From Acheta domesticus (lineage: Eukaryota; Arthropoda; Insecta; Orthoptera; Gryllidae): DNA of 64,000 bases. Each line of letters opens with the position of its first letter. Position 1 is the first letter of the stretch. Where the stretch lies: positions 63,828,232 through 63,892,231 of the forward strand of contig JAHLJT010008756.1 in NCBI GenBank assembly GCA_031308135.1, given 5' to 3'. The position numbers were made by a program, and so were the translations under genes. Positions 34,250 through 46,030 of the stretch are shown one piece after another. Under the pieces are notes generated by a model that was not told where the DNA came from, did not search any database, and saw nothing but the letters and a program-made list of their open reading frames with translations.

Positions 34250-34935
34250 GCAGGAAAATGAAGACAGATATATACAGGAAATGAAAAAAGTGGCGAAAGA
34301 TGACATCGATGATGATAAAAAAGAAAAGTAAAGATAGAAAATGAGAAGAGATAGAGAACTAGAAACAAAGCTAGGGAAGTTGAAGTAGAGCTGGGAAGCA
34401 ACAAAAGAGGAAGATAAAATAGAGTGGAGGAAGGAAACGTGCAGCTAGGGAAAGAAGTAGAAATATGGAAGGGAAAGTAGAGCTGAGGAACGAAAAGTAC
34501 AGGAAAGTTGAAGTAGAGATAGGGAAGAAGAAGTAGAGATACGAAGGAAAAGCGGAGTTACAGAAGGCAAAATACAGGAAAGTTGAAGTAAAGATAGCGA
34601 AAGGGAAATAGAAATACGCAAGGAAAAGTAGAGATGAGGAAGGAAAAGTGCAGGAAAATTGAAGTAGAGAAAGGGAAATAGAGATCAAGAAGAAGAAGCA
34701 GAAATAGAGAAGGAGAAGTTCAGGAAAGTTGCAGTAGAGATAGGGAATGAGAAGTGAAGCTAGGAAAGGAGAAGTAGAGATACGGTAAGGAGGAGTAAAG
34801 ATAGACAGGTAGGATACATAGAACAAGGGAACAAAAAGAAGAGCTAGAAAATAAGTAGTAGAGCTCGGAAACGAGAAAGAGAGATAGGGAATAGAGAGAA
34901 AACACGAAGAAAATTACAAGCATAGGCAGAGGAAA
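34250..34935. repeat. Purine-rich degenerate minisatellite
   Basis: The + strand is almost only A and G. The word CAGGAAAGTTGAAGTAGAGA recurs, with changes, at about 34498, 34571, 34650 and 34711 (spacing 60-80 bp). Shorter AGGAAAAGTAGAGAT words lie between. Open frames on the minus strand (Phe/Leu/Ser-rich) are repeat artefacts. Confidence 0.75.
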
Positions 34936-37900
34936 TACAGTTAAGGAAGTTGAGGCTGATTGTGACGCAAACTGGTGGTGCGAAAACGACTAATATCTGT
35001 GTGCCTGAATAGCCCACCCATTTCTTTCCACCATGATGATAATTAGTTGCACGATTAAAACACTGGACTAATACTACAAGCAGTTTGAAATCGCTATAAT
35101 GGTAAACGTGATTTGAAAAATCCATTTGGAACTGCAGCTCGTGTGCGCAGAAAATATAATGAAATTTCGTGTGCGCAGAAAATATGTTGACTGATTATTT
35201 ACCATATTTTTGTGAATATAACAAAAGAAAATATTTTAAATTTAATACTTTTAACATTATTAAATAATACAGCCATGGTAATTTGAAAATCATATTAGAA
35301 ATACAATTACTACAAATGTTGAACTTAAAATAAAGAAAACTTTTTACTTCCTGTTTGAAGTAAAAGCTAACGGTTTCATCACCTTAATTTTATTTCTCAT
35401 GGCATTTAAAATTAATTTTGTATTCTATTTCTCGATGAACATATTCTTATGGTTCGAGTTTAGTTAAAAGGGTGACTGAAACCGGTGAAATTGCCTGTCT
35501 CTAGAGCTTTGAGATGGGCTACAGATTGGCTACAGAGAACAGGTTCACAACTTACAATATTACACTATTTACACTTTTGCTCCGGATTGTAACCTGCCAA
35601 AAAAGAGCACAGTTACCTCATCGACTGCCCGTTGAACGCTTCTTCTTCTGAGGAATGATAGCCTTTCTCAACAACAAAATAACAATTTAATAACAAAACT
35701 TCCGGCTTACAGGTTCACAACTTACATCAAGTCCAACGAGCTTCTCCAAACACTATGAAGTTATCAATGCTAATAGCTTAAGCAAAGAATGGATACTCTT
35801 GCAAAAAAAGTCCATAGAACCGAAAAGCCCTTATCTAGTCTCCACGACATCAAGAAGCGTTCTGCATGTTTATTCAGGGTCTTCTAATATGATAACCCGT
35901 TGCTAGATAGGGACAAATGACAAATACCCGCCACATTACACGGAAATGTAGTGCTTACCAATATAAGATATCAGTTATAATCCAAGATATTATTATAAAG
36001 AAGAAAACTAGAAGAGCTACAACAGCACATACTCTCTCGCAGTATTGGGAAAGGTTACGAAATATTATAATACTGCAATTTCTGTCCTCACTTCAGACAT
36101 CACATGAAAAAGTCCAAACAAATTCAAACAAAGAGCCTGCGGTGCATATCTGCATTTATTTCGATAACCAACAACTGTAGCCCTTTCTTACTACTACAAA
36201 AGAAACAAACATGAATAGATATCAACTGTTATAATAACTGAAGCACATTATATATGAATATTGTCACATATAAATTGAACATTCAGAACTAAAGGTCATC
36301 CAATATACACCAAAGGTCATTCACCTTGTGAGTGCATACAAAACAACGGTATCATTACGTAATGTCCATATATGTAAATATATTCTTCCCGTCTGTTGTA
36401 TCGATTAATGTACTATTGGAACATTGTGACAAACGTTAAGTCAATAAAGCCTCCTTATCTGATACCTCCTCCATGAAAAGTCGCTATTCAGCAATGAAAT
36501 TCTCGAAATAAATTTTCAAATGCTCATATCACTGCATTGTATGTCAATGCCACGTAAAATATTATATTATGTAATTCTTCATAATATCTAACTCTATTAT
36601 CGGAAGTATTTTTTCACTTTTTCTTTCGTAGTACATTTAAATTGTTTTTTAAGATAGGAAATATAACTGGGCTAATTTCAATTCAGGATTGCTAATTGGT
36701 TGAAAGAAAATAAGTCAATATATTGAAAATACAAATTGTAAAAAGAGGTAAAATCGAATTAACATGAGGATTTTTTATTATTAAATTATAATTAATATAC
36801 AAACATTAATTATTTTTCATGTTCTATTGATCCATTCCTGTTTTCCAACAGATTTCCAAGAGCCAACAGAAATTTCGCAAAAACTACTAGTTATGTCAAC
36901 TAATTGTGAATGACCTTTTTTAATAAGCTAACTTTTAAAATAGATTTTATGTAAGGAAAAAAAATCTATCTTCAATTTTATAATTTTCAAAGGTAAAAAT
37001 TTTTAAATTTTCTAAAATGCAGAAAGTTTGATGAAAACGAGAATACCATTACTTTTTACTGTTATTTGATTTATACGAGGAGAACATTTTAAGAAAAAAT
37101 TATGTAATTAAAAAAATGTTTTAAAAAAATGAAAAATTGCCTTATTTGACCCAAAGATTTTTAATTTGAGTATTATTTCAAAATCTATCTTTAAAGAACA
37201 CATTTCAGGAAGGAAAAATGCTCTGTCTTTTTTAATACTTTAGTTGTAGGAAGAAGCCGAAAAAATTGTAATTTTTGAAAAATCAGGGATTTTACAAAAA
37301 CGAAAAATTGCATCATTCTCTCAAGCGTCCTTTACGCTATCGAAGGATAAAATTTGGTCAAAACATTTGGACATATTTTTTAAAATTTTGAAAACGTCCC
37401 GGGGAATTTACGTAAGTACTCCCCCAAAATTAATATATTGAAATGAATCCGTGATTGCCGCAAAGCCCACAGAAGAGAAAGACTATGTACAGTAAGCAAT
37501 GGGCCATGGATGTCATGACAACAGGAAAGATCAACAACGGGAAGAAAATGGTGAAGTTATTGTGAAACGATGTGTGAAGGGAAGTTATTTTGGCTGATGG
37601 AATAATAATACGGATGATAAACGTTTGTTCTGAAGATGATGTGGATTATGTCAAGATAGTATTATTAGTTTATGGAGAAATAATATTCAAGACATCGGCA
37701 AGTAATATTGATACATGTTTTTAAACATCACCAAAGAAGACGGACGTATCCGTAAAATCATATATCGGAATTTATACACTGAGAGAGAGAAAGAAAGAGA
37801 TAACAATTATATGAACAATGGGAGAGATAAACTTGAGTTGTGCAATTCCAGTTCGTAGTAAATAGTAGTATGTTTAAACGTATTAATTCAATTTTTTTGT

Positions 37901-38164
37901 TAATAAGTTGTTAGTCGTTGAAGTTTGGATTTGATTCTATCACCATTGCCAGTAAGTTTATATATTTTAGAATGAACAGTGTATACTGTATCATTATCAG
38001 CCCTAATTTGTTTATAGAACTATATATTTTCCCAATTATTTTTTTAATAAACTATAAATTTATAAAGAAAAGGAAAAATAGTACAATATCGTTTTCAAAT
38101 TCAAGGCGCCGCAACATTAGCCAAATCGATTGGAAAACTTCAATTTTGGAGAAAATCGTCTGAA
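34936..38164. other. AT-rich intergenic DNA, no gene seen
   Basis: About 3.2 kb of AT-rich DNA. An ACAGGTTCACAACTTACA word occurs twice (about 35539 and 35709). The stretch about 36940-37430 has recurring AAATCTATCTT and TTTTAAAA motifs. A short GA-rich run is at about 37780-37800. None could be classified. Confidence 0.45.
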
Positions 38165-38400
38165 TGGTTTAAGTGCTGGCGTAGTCCACAAATTGATGAG
38201 CTGACGTTTTGCCGTCTATCGATTTTTCGGTTTCAAGGTCCTACAAAACAAGAATTCTGACTACACAACGTGTTAAAAGAAGTAATTGACTATACCTAGA
38301 TACAGTATTCATCCACTTTTTTCTTAACAAGAGTCTAGCAATAAGAGTTTTGGGGTCGAAAATTTGCCGTTTTTCGGCGCACTAATATAATAATTTCCCT
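38165..38400 (-). repeat. Dispersed repeat, reverse-strand copy
   Basis: Read on the minus strand, AACGGCAAATTTTCGACC, AAAAAGTGGATGAATAC, GTGTAGTCAGAATTC and TTGTTTTGTAGGACCTT align in order with 26940-27080. It lacks the TGTCTGTTCGTCC end part found in other copies. Confidence 0.6.
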
Positions 38401-39839
38401 TCTTTCATTTCTTACTTCATAAGGGCGAGAAAGTAAACAATACAGATTATTTTCATAAAATCCTGTAAAAATAAGAAAATTCAAAGCAAAAGAGCAAATT
38501 TCTCTGCAAAATTAATAATTGTAAATAATAATTATCTCATTCCAAAATTTTCGTACTTCCTATTAATAATATTAATGAAATAATATTAATTAACATAAAG
38601 TCATTGTATTAATTTTCCACGAAAATTCTTGTAATCCTCTTACTTAATCTGTGCATCAAAATACAGATTATTAATGGATGTTAATATTAAAAATTATTAA
38701 CGGATGTTAACATTATCTGCGTATTATACGTGTATCAGTATTCATAAATCATTAATATAATTCCATAAATATTCATGAGACTAATCAATTATTATTTTAT
38801 AGTTTGTTGACTCCAACTCGAACAATGCCAACCTTAAAAAACATAATTCAAGTCTGAAACATCTCATAAATTTTAAGGCCGATCTTCTAACACATTTTTA
38901 AAACTTCGTGGGTGAGCTCGGATATCATCCCATTCGTATCGTTGAAGTCAGCTTTCTCTCTCTCTCTCGCCCTGGAGAACCGAAGAAAAACGAGGTAACA
39001 CGTCTACGCAAATAAATCAACCGTGAGAGGAAATGTTCATCTATATTTTACATCGCGCAATACAGAAGCAAAACCTTTCGGACCGATCGGCGCCGCCATG
39101 CTTTTTCATCTCATTTCTTTTAAGAGTATCATGTCTCTTGTTTTAGTATCTGTTTTTCCTTTCTTCTTCTTCTCTCCAGTCATTCCTATCTCTCGAAGAA
39201 AACAACTCGATCCATAATTCTTTTCGCGGAGCAGGAGTTATAGGTGCGTCTCCGCTCGTTTTTCTAGATATTTCACAGCTCCTTAGCTATCACAGGCCGT
39301 GCTCGATTGCTACAGGGTGATTCGCAATGGTTACAGGCGATATCTTTTGTTCAAAACAAGCTACTCAATGTGAAATGCATAGTTGAACATCATAAGTTTA
39401 CATAGTATTGAGAAGAAATTTGCAGACAATGAATCGCTTAACTTCAATATAAAACATATCAGACTTTTTTAAATTACTGCTTTTTACAGTAGTAAACCAT
39501 AAGAAAGTACTTATGAAGAAGAATGAAATTACAACAATTTGGTAGAAGCTACACATGGAAATATGAAAAAATATGACTCAAAAGTGTATTATAATATGTA
39601 CCGTATATTTTAGAATGAGTGGTTCTGAAAACAGTTATTTCCATGTTTCACTTTCAACAAAAACTACAAATGATGAAAATGAGTAGAAACATTAAGCAAC
39701 AAGCACAAGTACAAGTGATTCTTATTCGTAATTTTCCCTGTCGAAGCCGGTTTAGTTCAATACACTCTATGGGCAATTCCACGAAAGTCACAAGACAAAC
39801 ATCCATTCCCTTGATATGAGAAAACTGCAACACTCCCAA
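38401..39839. other. AT-rich intergenic DNA, no gene seen
   Basis: AT-rich, with a moderately CpG-richer patch at about 38900-39300 (CTCTCTCTCTCTC at 38954, CCGATCGGCGCCGCCATG at about 39082). No exon or element recognised. Confidence 0.4.
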
Positions 39840-40345
39840 AGCTCCCTCTCCGACATTTCTCCCTCTCAGACATTTCTCCCTCTCCGACATTTCTCCCTCT
39901 CCGACATTTCTCCCTCTCCGACATTTCTCCCTCTCCGACATTTCTCCCTCTCCGACATTTCTCCCTCTCCGACATTTCTCCCTCTCCGACATTTCTCCCT
40001 CTCCGACATTTCTCCCTCTCCGACATTTCTCCCTCTCCGACATTTCTCCCTCTCCGACATTTCTCCCTCTCCGACATTTCTCCCTCTCCGACATTTCTCC
40101 CTCTCCGACATTTCTCCCTCTCCGACATTTCTCCCTCTCCGACATTTCTCCCTCTCCGACATTTCTCCCTCTCCGACATTTCTCCCTCTCCGACATTTCT
40201 CCCTCTCCGACATTTCTTCCTCTCCGACATTTCTCCCTCTCCGACATTTCTCCCTCTCCGACATTTCTTCCTCTCCGACATTCTCCCTCTCCGACATTCT
40301 TCCTCTCCGACATTCTCCCTCTCCGACATTCTCCCTCTTCAATCT
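39840..40345. repeat. 17-bp minisatellite (GACATTTCTCCCTCTCC)
   Basis: About 29 near-perfect tandem copies. The last few units drop one T (GACATTCTCCCTCTCC, 16 bp). Because 17 is not a multiple of 3 and the unit has no stop, long open frames appear on both strands; they are not genes. Confidence 0.97.
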
Positions 40346-40811
40346 TTCTCCCAACCTTATTACTTTCCTTATATTTTATTGCAAATATTTCCCTTATCAC
40401 AAGATCAAAGCCTAACTCACATTCCCTATCTACGTGTTTGCACAAGCTCTTTACGTCGTGTGGTCCTCATTCCTTTCCTATCCTCATCCTCGCGCCATCA
40501 CCCGCGAAGTGCGCTGCCTCCACAAACAGCCCGCGTCCACACGTTGTGTGCCACCACTTTCCGCCCTCGGCGCCTGTTCTCCCCGCCAGCCTCTCCTCTC
40601 CTCCTCTCCTTTCCTTCGGCGGTCGCCGCCTGCGGCGCGGTGCCGCCGTGGGGAGACGCGCTGGTTGCCTAGCAACGCCGGAAGCTCTCGGTTGCCCTCG
40701 GAGGGGCGGTCTCGTTGGTGGAGGTGGATGCGAAGATATCAGTAGGAGGAACGGGAGTGTTAACAGTAACAGTAAGTAACAACGGTGGAGATGGGGGTCG
40801 CTAAGGAGGAG
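40346..40811. other. Moderately GC-rich DNA, no gene seen
   Basis: Pyrimidine-rich to CpG-rich DNA between the minisatellite and the SINE pair, with an island-like part at about 40500-40740 (GGTCGCCGCCTGCGGCGCGG near 40620). Open frames on several strands, none recognisable. Confidence 0.35.
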
Positions 40812-40818
40812 GCGTCTT

Positions 40819-41368
40819 TCCTCTGACTGATTAATGATTTCGGGCGCGTCAACTGCTAAGGTCATTGGTCCCGTGAGTTTAATGCTACTTTTTCTTGGTA
40901 GGTGGCGGTGATGATCTCCCACTAGGTGGTGAGATCCGGTGCCACCTACCGTCGGAAAGCGGGGTTTTCTCCACCCAGGTATCTCTCACCAGCGGCGGGC
41001 CATCGCCCAGCCGGGAGGAGCTCGAAGCTCCCGTCTGGTCTCCCAGCATGTGTATTAAAGTAGTGAATGTGAGTGTATAAGTAAGGGGTGAGGATAGGAC
41101 AAGGGAGAGGAAGAAAAGATCACGCGCGATCCGTGGCCCGTTTATTAGGGTACTGCTCCGGCATTCGCCTGGTATTGATAACAAAAACAAGGAAAACTGC
41201 CGATCAGATCAGCCGACCGCTAGAATTCTCTTCCAGACAGCGACTGAATTCGACCTAGCTAACAAGTAAATGTCGAAAATACTGCCCCACCGGCGGAAGT
41301 GGAACCTTAGTACCTCCAGAGGCACGGCAGTGAGATCTGTTGATGGCCTAAGCCACCTCTCCCGGCAC
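40819..41368 (-). mobile_element. tRNA-derived SINE, copy 2
   Basis: Aligns over its length with 6205-6740. Shared landmarks on the + strand are TCGGGCGCGTCAACTGCTAA, GTGAGATCCGG, CCACCTACCGTCG, ATCCGTGGCCCGTT, CCGCTAGAATTCTC and GAGATCTGTTGATGGCCTAA, then AGCCACCTCTCC. The tRNA-like head is at the right, on the minus strand. Box B is worn (GGAAGTGGAACCT on the + strand). GCGTCTT at 40812-40818 and 41369-41375 may be a 7-bp target duplication. Confidence 0.8.
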
Positions 41369-41384
41369 GCGTCTTGGGGAATCT

Positions 41385-41750
41385 CTGATTGATTGATTGA
41401 TTGATTGATTGATGTTTCCGGGCCCATCAACTGCTTTAGTCATTAGTCAATATTTTACAGTGAATGTTTTATTCCAAAGGTGGTAGTGATTCCAACCTCA
41501 CTAGATGGTGAGTTCCGGCACCGACGTACAGGTCGACATTCAGGGGTTATCCTCGTCCAGGTATCTCCTCCAGTGAGATACCTGCCTAGTTCTCCGTTTC
41601 TTTCTGGTATCTCGATATGTGTGATAGTATAGTGCAGATAAGTGTGTGTAAAACAAGGATTGAGGATAGGACAGGGAAGTGGATGGAAAGTTCGTGTGCG
41701 GTCCACCACGTTTGTTAGCAAACTGATCCGGCTTTCTCCTAGTATTGCGG
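41385..41750 (-). mobile_element. tRNA-derived SINE, copy 3, head-truncated
   Basis: Starts with a perfect (TGAT)n tail (41385-41413), followed by TTTCCGGGCCCATCAACTGC, GATGGTGAGTTCCGGCACCG, GAGGATAGGACAGGGAAG and a worn TCCACCACGTTTGTTAGC. It aligns with copies 1 and 2 up to about 41750. There it is replaced by the 15-bp tandem repeat, so the tRNA head is missing. It lies just 10 bp from copy 2 in the same orientation. Confidence 0.75.
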
Positions 41751-41854
41751 TTGGAAGGGTCTCGGTTCGAAAGGTCTCGGTTGCAGGGTCTCGGTTCGCA
41801 AGGTCTCGGTTCGAAGGGTCTCGGTTCGAAGGGTCTCGGTTCGAAGGGTCTCAA
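41751..41854. repeat. ~15-bp tandem repeat (GGTCTCGGTTCGAAG)
   Basis: About seven copies of GGTCTCGGTTCGAAG with small changes, starting at the truncation point of SINE copy 3. The motif contains GGTTCGA, the core of a tRNA box B. Confidence 0.9.
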
Positions 41855-41967
41855 GTTTCTAGATCCGTGTCGGGTATGGATGTTCGTTTGTGAATAATGG
41901 CATGGTTGTGGATGCTCCCAACATCCACACATCACATTTCAACCCTCTCCCTTCCTTTACTATCCAG

Positions 41968-42200
41968 CCATGGTGGCGAAGGGACTTAGGACATTTGCAT
42001 GCAAGTATCCGCTGCAACACGGTTGCGAGTTTGAATCCCGCGCAAGGTATGCATGTTTTGTGTTGTATGATATGCATTTATTAAACTTTATTTTATCCTT
42101 TATTCCTTCCCCAGTCATGGATAGAAGTGGGAGAGGGAATAAAACCAAGTACACGACATACAGGCCGCAGAGTCAGAGCCATCTTTGTGCAGTCTGAATC
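41968..42200 (+). mobile_element. Probable tRNA-derived SINE, different family
   Basis: GCCATGGTGGCGAAGGGACT then TAGGACATTTGCATGC, followed by GGTTGCGAGTTTGAATCCCG about 30 bp later, resembles tRNA boxes A and B on the + strand. The sequence downstream is AT-rich with no clear tail. It is not alignable to the other SINEs except at box B. Confidence 0.45.
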
Positions 42201-42412
42201 CCTGTAATACAGAACTAAGCGTGATTGGCTCAGGAACTACTCCAGACCGGTAGTATAAACAAGGCTCGTTAGGGGTTAGGGAGGTTCATCAGAGAGATGG
42301 ATGGGGAGACCGGAAAGTAATTGTAGAAATAGGTCTGAGCTGGAGATTGAAGTCATTAGACACTGACAGACGCGAAGTTGTAAAACACGCGTACATTTTA
42401 CTATTACTATTA

Positions 42413-43395
42413 CTATAATAATAATAATAATAATAATATTAATTATAATATAATTATAATAATAATTATTATTATTATTATTATCATACAGTTGTCTCTG
42501 GATAAAATCTCAGGATTGAGGTAACCGTACGGGCTCTTGCCAAGTAACGGCCCTTTTCAATGTCGAAGCAGGATTACATGTATTAGGCATGAGTAATACT
42601 ATTGTTGAGGAACTTTCTGACTATTGCGCAAGTATTGAGGATGGCAACTTTCTGTAACTCCATGTACACTGTCTTTGGCATTTTCAACTGTTGTAGGCTG
42701 TTATGCAAAGTTGTTGGGATGACACCAGTTGTGGACACAATGATGGGTACTGTGTAAACTTTCTCCATTTTCCACTGTTCTTTTATTTCTATTGCTAAAT
42801 CAGTGTATTTGGACACCTTTTCTGTGTGAGAGGACTGAAGATTGTGTGTGTTTGGGATTGCGATATCAATTAGGTAAGTGATTCTGTTAATTTTATCAAT
42901 TAGCGTAATGTCTGGCCTATTGTGTGCTATCATCTTGTCTGTAATAATAGTTATGTCCCAATATAGTTTGCATGCAGAATTTTCCATCACAGTTGTTGGT
43001 GTGTACTTGTAATATGGCAGCTTGTTTTCCAGAAGCTCACTGTCTATTGCTATCCTTTGGTGAATAATTTTGGCTACCTGATCATGCCTATGTTTGTAAT
43101 CGGTTTGGGCTATGGCTTTGCAGCCAGATGTGATATGTTGAATTGTCTCGCTGGACAGATGACACCTTCTACATAAATCATTTCCCAGAGTTGAATCTTT
43201 AAGGATGTATTTACGATAATTTCTTGTGTTGATGACTTGATCCTGGATTGCTATCATCAGTCTCTCGGTTTCGGCAAACAAATCGCCACGGGAAAGCCAG
43301 GCGTTCGACGCTTCCAAGTCGACATAGGGCTGTTCCAAATCGTGGCGATGTCTCCCATGAATTATTTTTTGTCTCCAGGACTGGTATTTGTCAAT
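42413..43395 (-). mobile_element. 5'-truncated R2-type LINE with (TAA)n tail
   Basis: Covers the decayed endonuclease frame, about 100 bp of 3'UTR (42486-42582) and an (AAT)n-type microsatellite at about 42413-42486 that forms the tail on the minus strand. The 5' side ends abruptly at another (AAT)n array near 43395. 5' truncation and simple A/T tails are typical of LINE insertions. Confidence 0.75.
42583..43395 (-). pseudogene. R2-type LINE C-terminal fragment: zinc knuckle and restriction-like endonuclease
   Basis: An open frame on the minus strand of about 270 codons, without its own ATG. It continues upstream of the first likely start through IDKYQSWRQKIIHGR before meeting the (AAT)n array. 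It contains QPYVDLEASNAWLSRGDLF, a CCHC knuckle (CRRCHLSSETIQHITSGC, pattern C-x2-C-x8-H-x4-C), and then KLYWDITIITDK with HNRPDITLIDK and YLIDIAIPNTHN. The RPD and the later LIDIAIP aspartate fit the PD-(D/E)xK restriction-like endonuclease of R2-clade LINEs, which nicks target DNA for target-primed reverse transcription. The reverse transcriptase part is missing. The frame is intact but the element is not autonomous. Similar proteins are common in cockroach, termite and other insect genomes (from memory). Confidence 0.85.
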
Positions 43396-43625
43396 AATAA
43401 TAATAATTATTATTATTATTATTAACGGGATGTACTGGGCTAATAATAATAGTAACAGTAATAATGATAGTAATAATAATAATTATTATTATCTATTAGT
43501 ACTATTATTATCTATTATCTATTATCTATTATTAATTATTATTATTAGTACATCCCGTTAAGGGCAAAGGCCTCTTGCGTTTAACCACCTAATTCCAGAA
43601 GATGAGGTGGTAGGTTAGTATTTCC
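43396..43625. repeat. (AAT)n arrays with opposed LINE 3' ends
   Basis: (AAT/ATT)n fills about 43393-43425 and 43430-43553. The sequence AACGGGATGTACTGGGC at about 43424-43440 is mirrored by GTACATCCCGTTAAGGGC at about 43550-43567, which continues into GGCAAAGGCCTCTTGCG. This looks like two ends of one element family in opposite orientation, each with an AAT-type tail. Confidence 0.55.
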
Positions 43626-44599
43626 TCCTAATTGCAGTTCAGTATAACTAGCCTTCAACACATTTATTTAATACGTTTGGTCACTTTGGGTTTAAGTATG
43701 ACACTTACAACATATAGAATTTTGGCATTTAACACTTTCGTTTTAACACTTAATGCTTTGTGATTCTAACACTTAAAGTATCGGCATTTATCATTTTTGA
43801 ACCTATTCATGATCTATTTGATGTAATTTACTGTATTTCTTAAAAATTAATAAGTTACCGTTTACAGCTCTTGTGCTATTTTACAGTATTCTATTGCATT
43901 GTCTTCTCTTCAGCCTAGCTTTGCTCAGGTGTAGGGTTTCGAGGTTAATCCTGGCGATTCTGACCCAGGAACACAATACACAGTAATAAAGGTAAAGAAG
44001 ACACTGCGGGGTGAACAAAGCGAAGGCCAAAATGAAATTGGAAATTTGCGTCAATGGTTGACGACATTGGGCGTTATTGCATTGGATATGGCGAGATAGA
44101 GTGTGTCGATGATATATAAAGAAGTGAGGGTGATGAAGTGAGCGACTGTTGTATTGTCTTCAGTGATGCTAATTAGATGATGGAGTTGGCGATGTGAACC
44201 AAGGAAAAACTTTGAAGAAGTGTTTGAAGTTAAGATGAAATAAGTGTAAATATGTCACGTTAAAGGAAGAAAATGTATGAACAATAATGGTGAGATTCTA
44301 CAAGGTTGCGAAAACTACAAACCAGTAACGGTGGAAATATCAGAACCCGAGGAAGGACAGTAACAATGAGAGAAGATTGCATTAGAGGTGAATATTTATA
44401 CGACATCAACAACCGTTATGTTGAATGAATCCGCGAGGACATTGTAGGTGGTAGATGTACAGAGCAATATAAAGTAAAAGGGATGTCAGAATACCAAACA
44501 ACAAAACAATGTCGCCAGGAGTTGTATCACTAAAGATAATAACTGATGATGATGATGTGCCATTGGCAGCGAGATGTTTTCAATAACAAAGCACAGGCT
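43626..44599. other. AT-rich DNA, no gene seen
   Basis: AT-rich with recurring AACACTT words at 43686-43800 (CACTT, AACACTTAA). No other feature supported. Confidence 0.4.
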
Positions 44600-46030
44600 A
44601 CAGTGAACTATGGTGAATGGAGTCGGGTGGGGGTGGAAAAACCGGCGGTGACCAGGTTAGAGGTTGCAGCGGCATGGCATGGCTTTAGCGGTGGCAGAAG
44701 CAGTAACAGCGGGGATGGACTGCGGGGTGGCGTGGACGAGGTGTGCGGCGGGGGAGGGGGAGAGGGCGGCAGTGGTGGTGGGGGGCGTCAGCGGTCCAGC
44801 GCCGAGCCCCCAGTAATGTCTCCCCAGAGAAATCCTTCACACTTTAAGCGTGAAAGCCATTCCTTCTCTTTTCTGTGCCGGCCAATCGCTCGACGGACCC
44901 AGATAGGAATGATTGCCGCGCACACTCACAGCATCACCTCGCCCGCTCTTTCCGCGAGGGTGGCCTACCCCCCCCCTTCCCCCCTCCCGCTCGCCCTTGC
45001 CACCGCACCCCCGCGCTCTGGCCGCAGGCCGGCCCTTGCGATGCATTATTAAGATAGGGCGAGAAATATGGGGGCAATTTCAACTACGATAAGACGCTAA
45101 TGGTTTCAACTTTGCACTCTATCCAGAAATACGCATAAAATAATGGCGTCTGCGGACCGGCGGAGCTCCTGAACGCCCGTGCGCCTCTTCTCTCGCACAG
45201 TATCTGCGCTTCTCGCTTCTTCTCTCTCTTCCGCGGTGGCGGCGAGGGCGGTGGCGCAATCTTTCGGTAGCCGCTTTTTATAGGGCCGTTTCAACATGGG
45301 TTCAGATAGCAGCGAACCCAATAACTCGGGAAGCTACTGATAGGGGCTACTTAAGTGAGAGAGGGCAGATCAGCGTGCGCCAAAAGGGGGAGGTGGTTGC
45401 TCGGGGAGAAAGAGAGAGCGTCGAAGGGAAGGTGAGGGAGAAAGAGGGAGGGGGGGAGAGAGAGAGCGAGAGGAATGGAGGATCGGAGATGGGGTGAGAG
45501 GACTCACTGGGGTGGGGGGCGCGTACAGTATAACCGCGTGTGGCCACTTGCAGCAAATTGACTTCCGTGTACGGTGGCTCCCCTTCTGTGGGGGTGTACA
45601 CCCCCACCGGGAGTGTTTCCTCCGTTCTCCCTCACCCCGCCACCGCCGCTGCCGCCGCCGACAGTGCAACCTCCCCCCCCCCCACCGGGCCGCCGCCGCC
45701 TCCGCCGCCACCACCGCCGCTGCCGACTCACCCTCCGCCGCCCCTAGCACCGCCCTTACCGCCCACCGCTGTTCCCTCAGCAGGCGTTCTCTCTCCCTCG
45801 GCACACGAATTAGCTTCGCGTTATAATTCAACTCGCAACTACTACGAGGTCCGCCCTCCCGCGCCCCCGGAGCTAAACAAGAGATGTATATGTATGCCTA
45901 ATGTGAGAGAATCATACCCCCGCCGCCGGCGATATTGAAAGCATCGCTCAAGGGGATGAGTGTCGCCGAGCTGCAGGCGGTTGGCGGAGGAGGAGGAGGA
46001 GGCGTAGACTGTGGGAAGAGAGGTCGGGGG
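44600..46030. promoter_or_regulatory. Large CpG-rich block
   Basis: A block of about 1.4 kb with three kinds of sequence. There are G-rich repeats on the + strand (about 44740-44790) and C-rich repeats (about 45640-45760, CCGCCNCC). Between them is complex DNA at about 45030-45330, with GATGCATTATTAAGATAGGG, ACGATAAGACGCTAATGG and CATAAAATAATGGCG. The last has homeodomain-like and GCCAT cores. Open frames are proline- or glycine-rich and explained by repeats. Regulatory role inferred. Confidence 0.35.

Noticed and set aside
39840..40345. CRISPR array
   Set aside because: The repeat is a head-to-tail 17-bp minisatellite without spacers, in an animal genome.
39654..40445. 263-codon minus-strand frame with a repeated EREKCRRGRNVGEG-type peptide
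   Set aside because: Read-through of the 17-bp minisatellite. Other frames are open as well.
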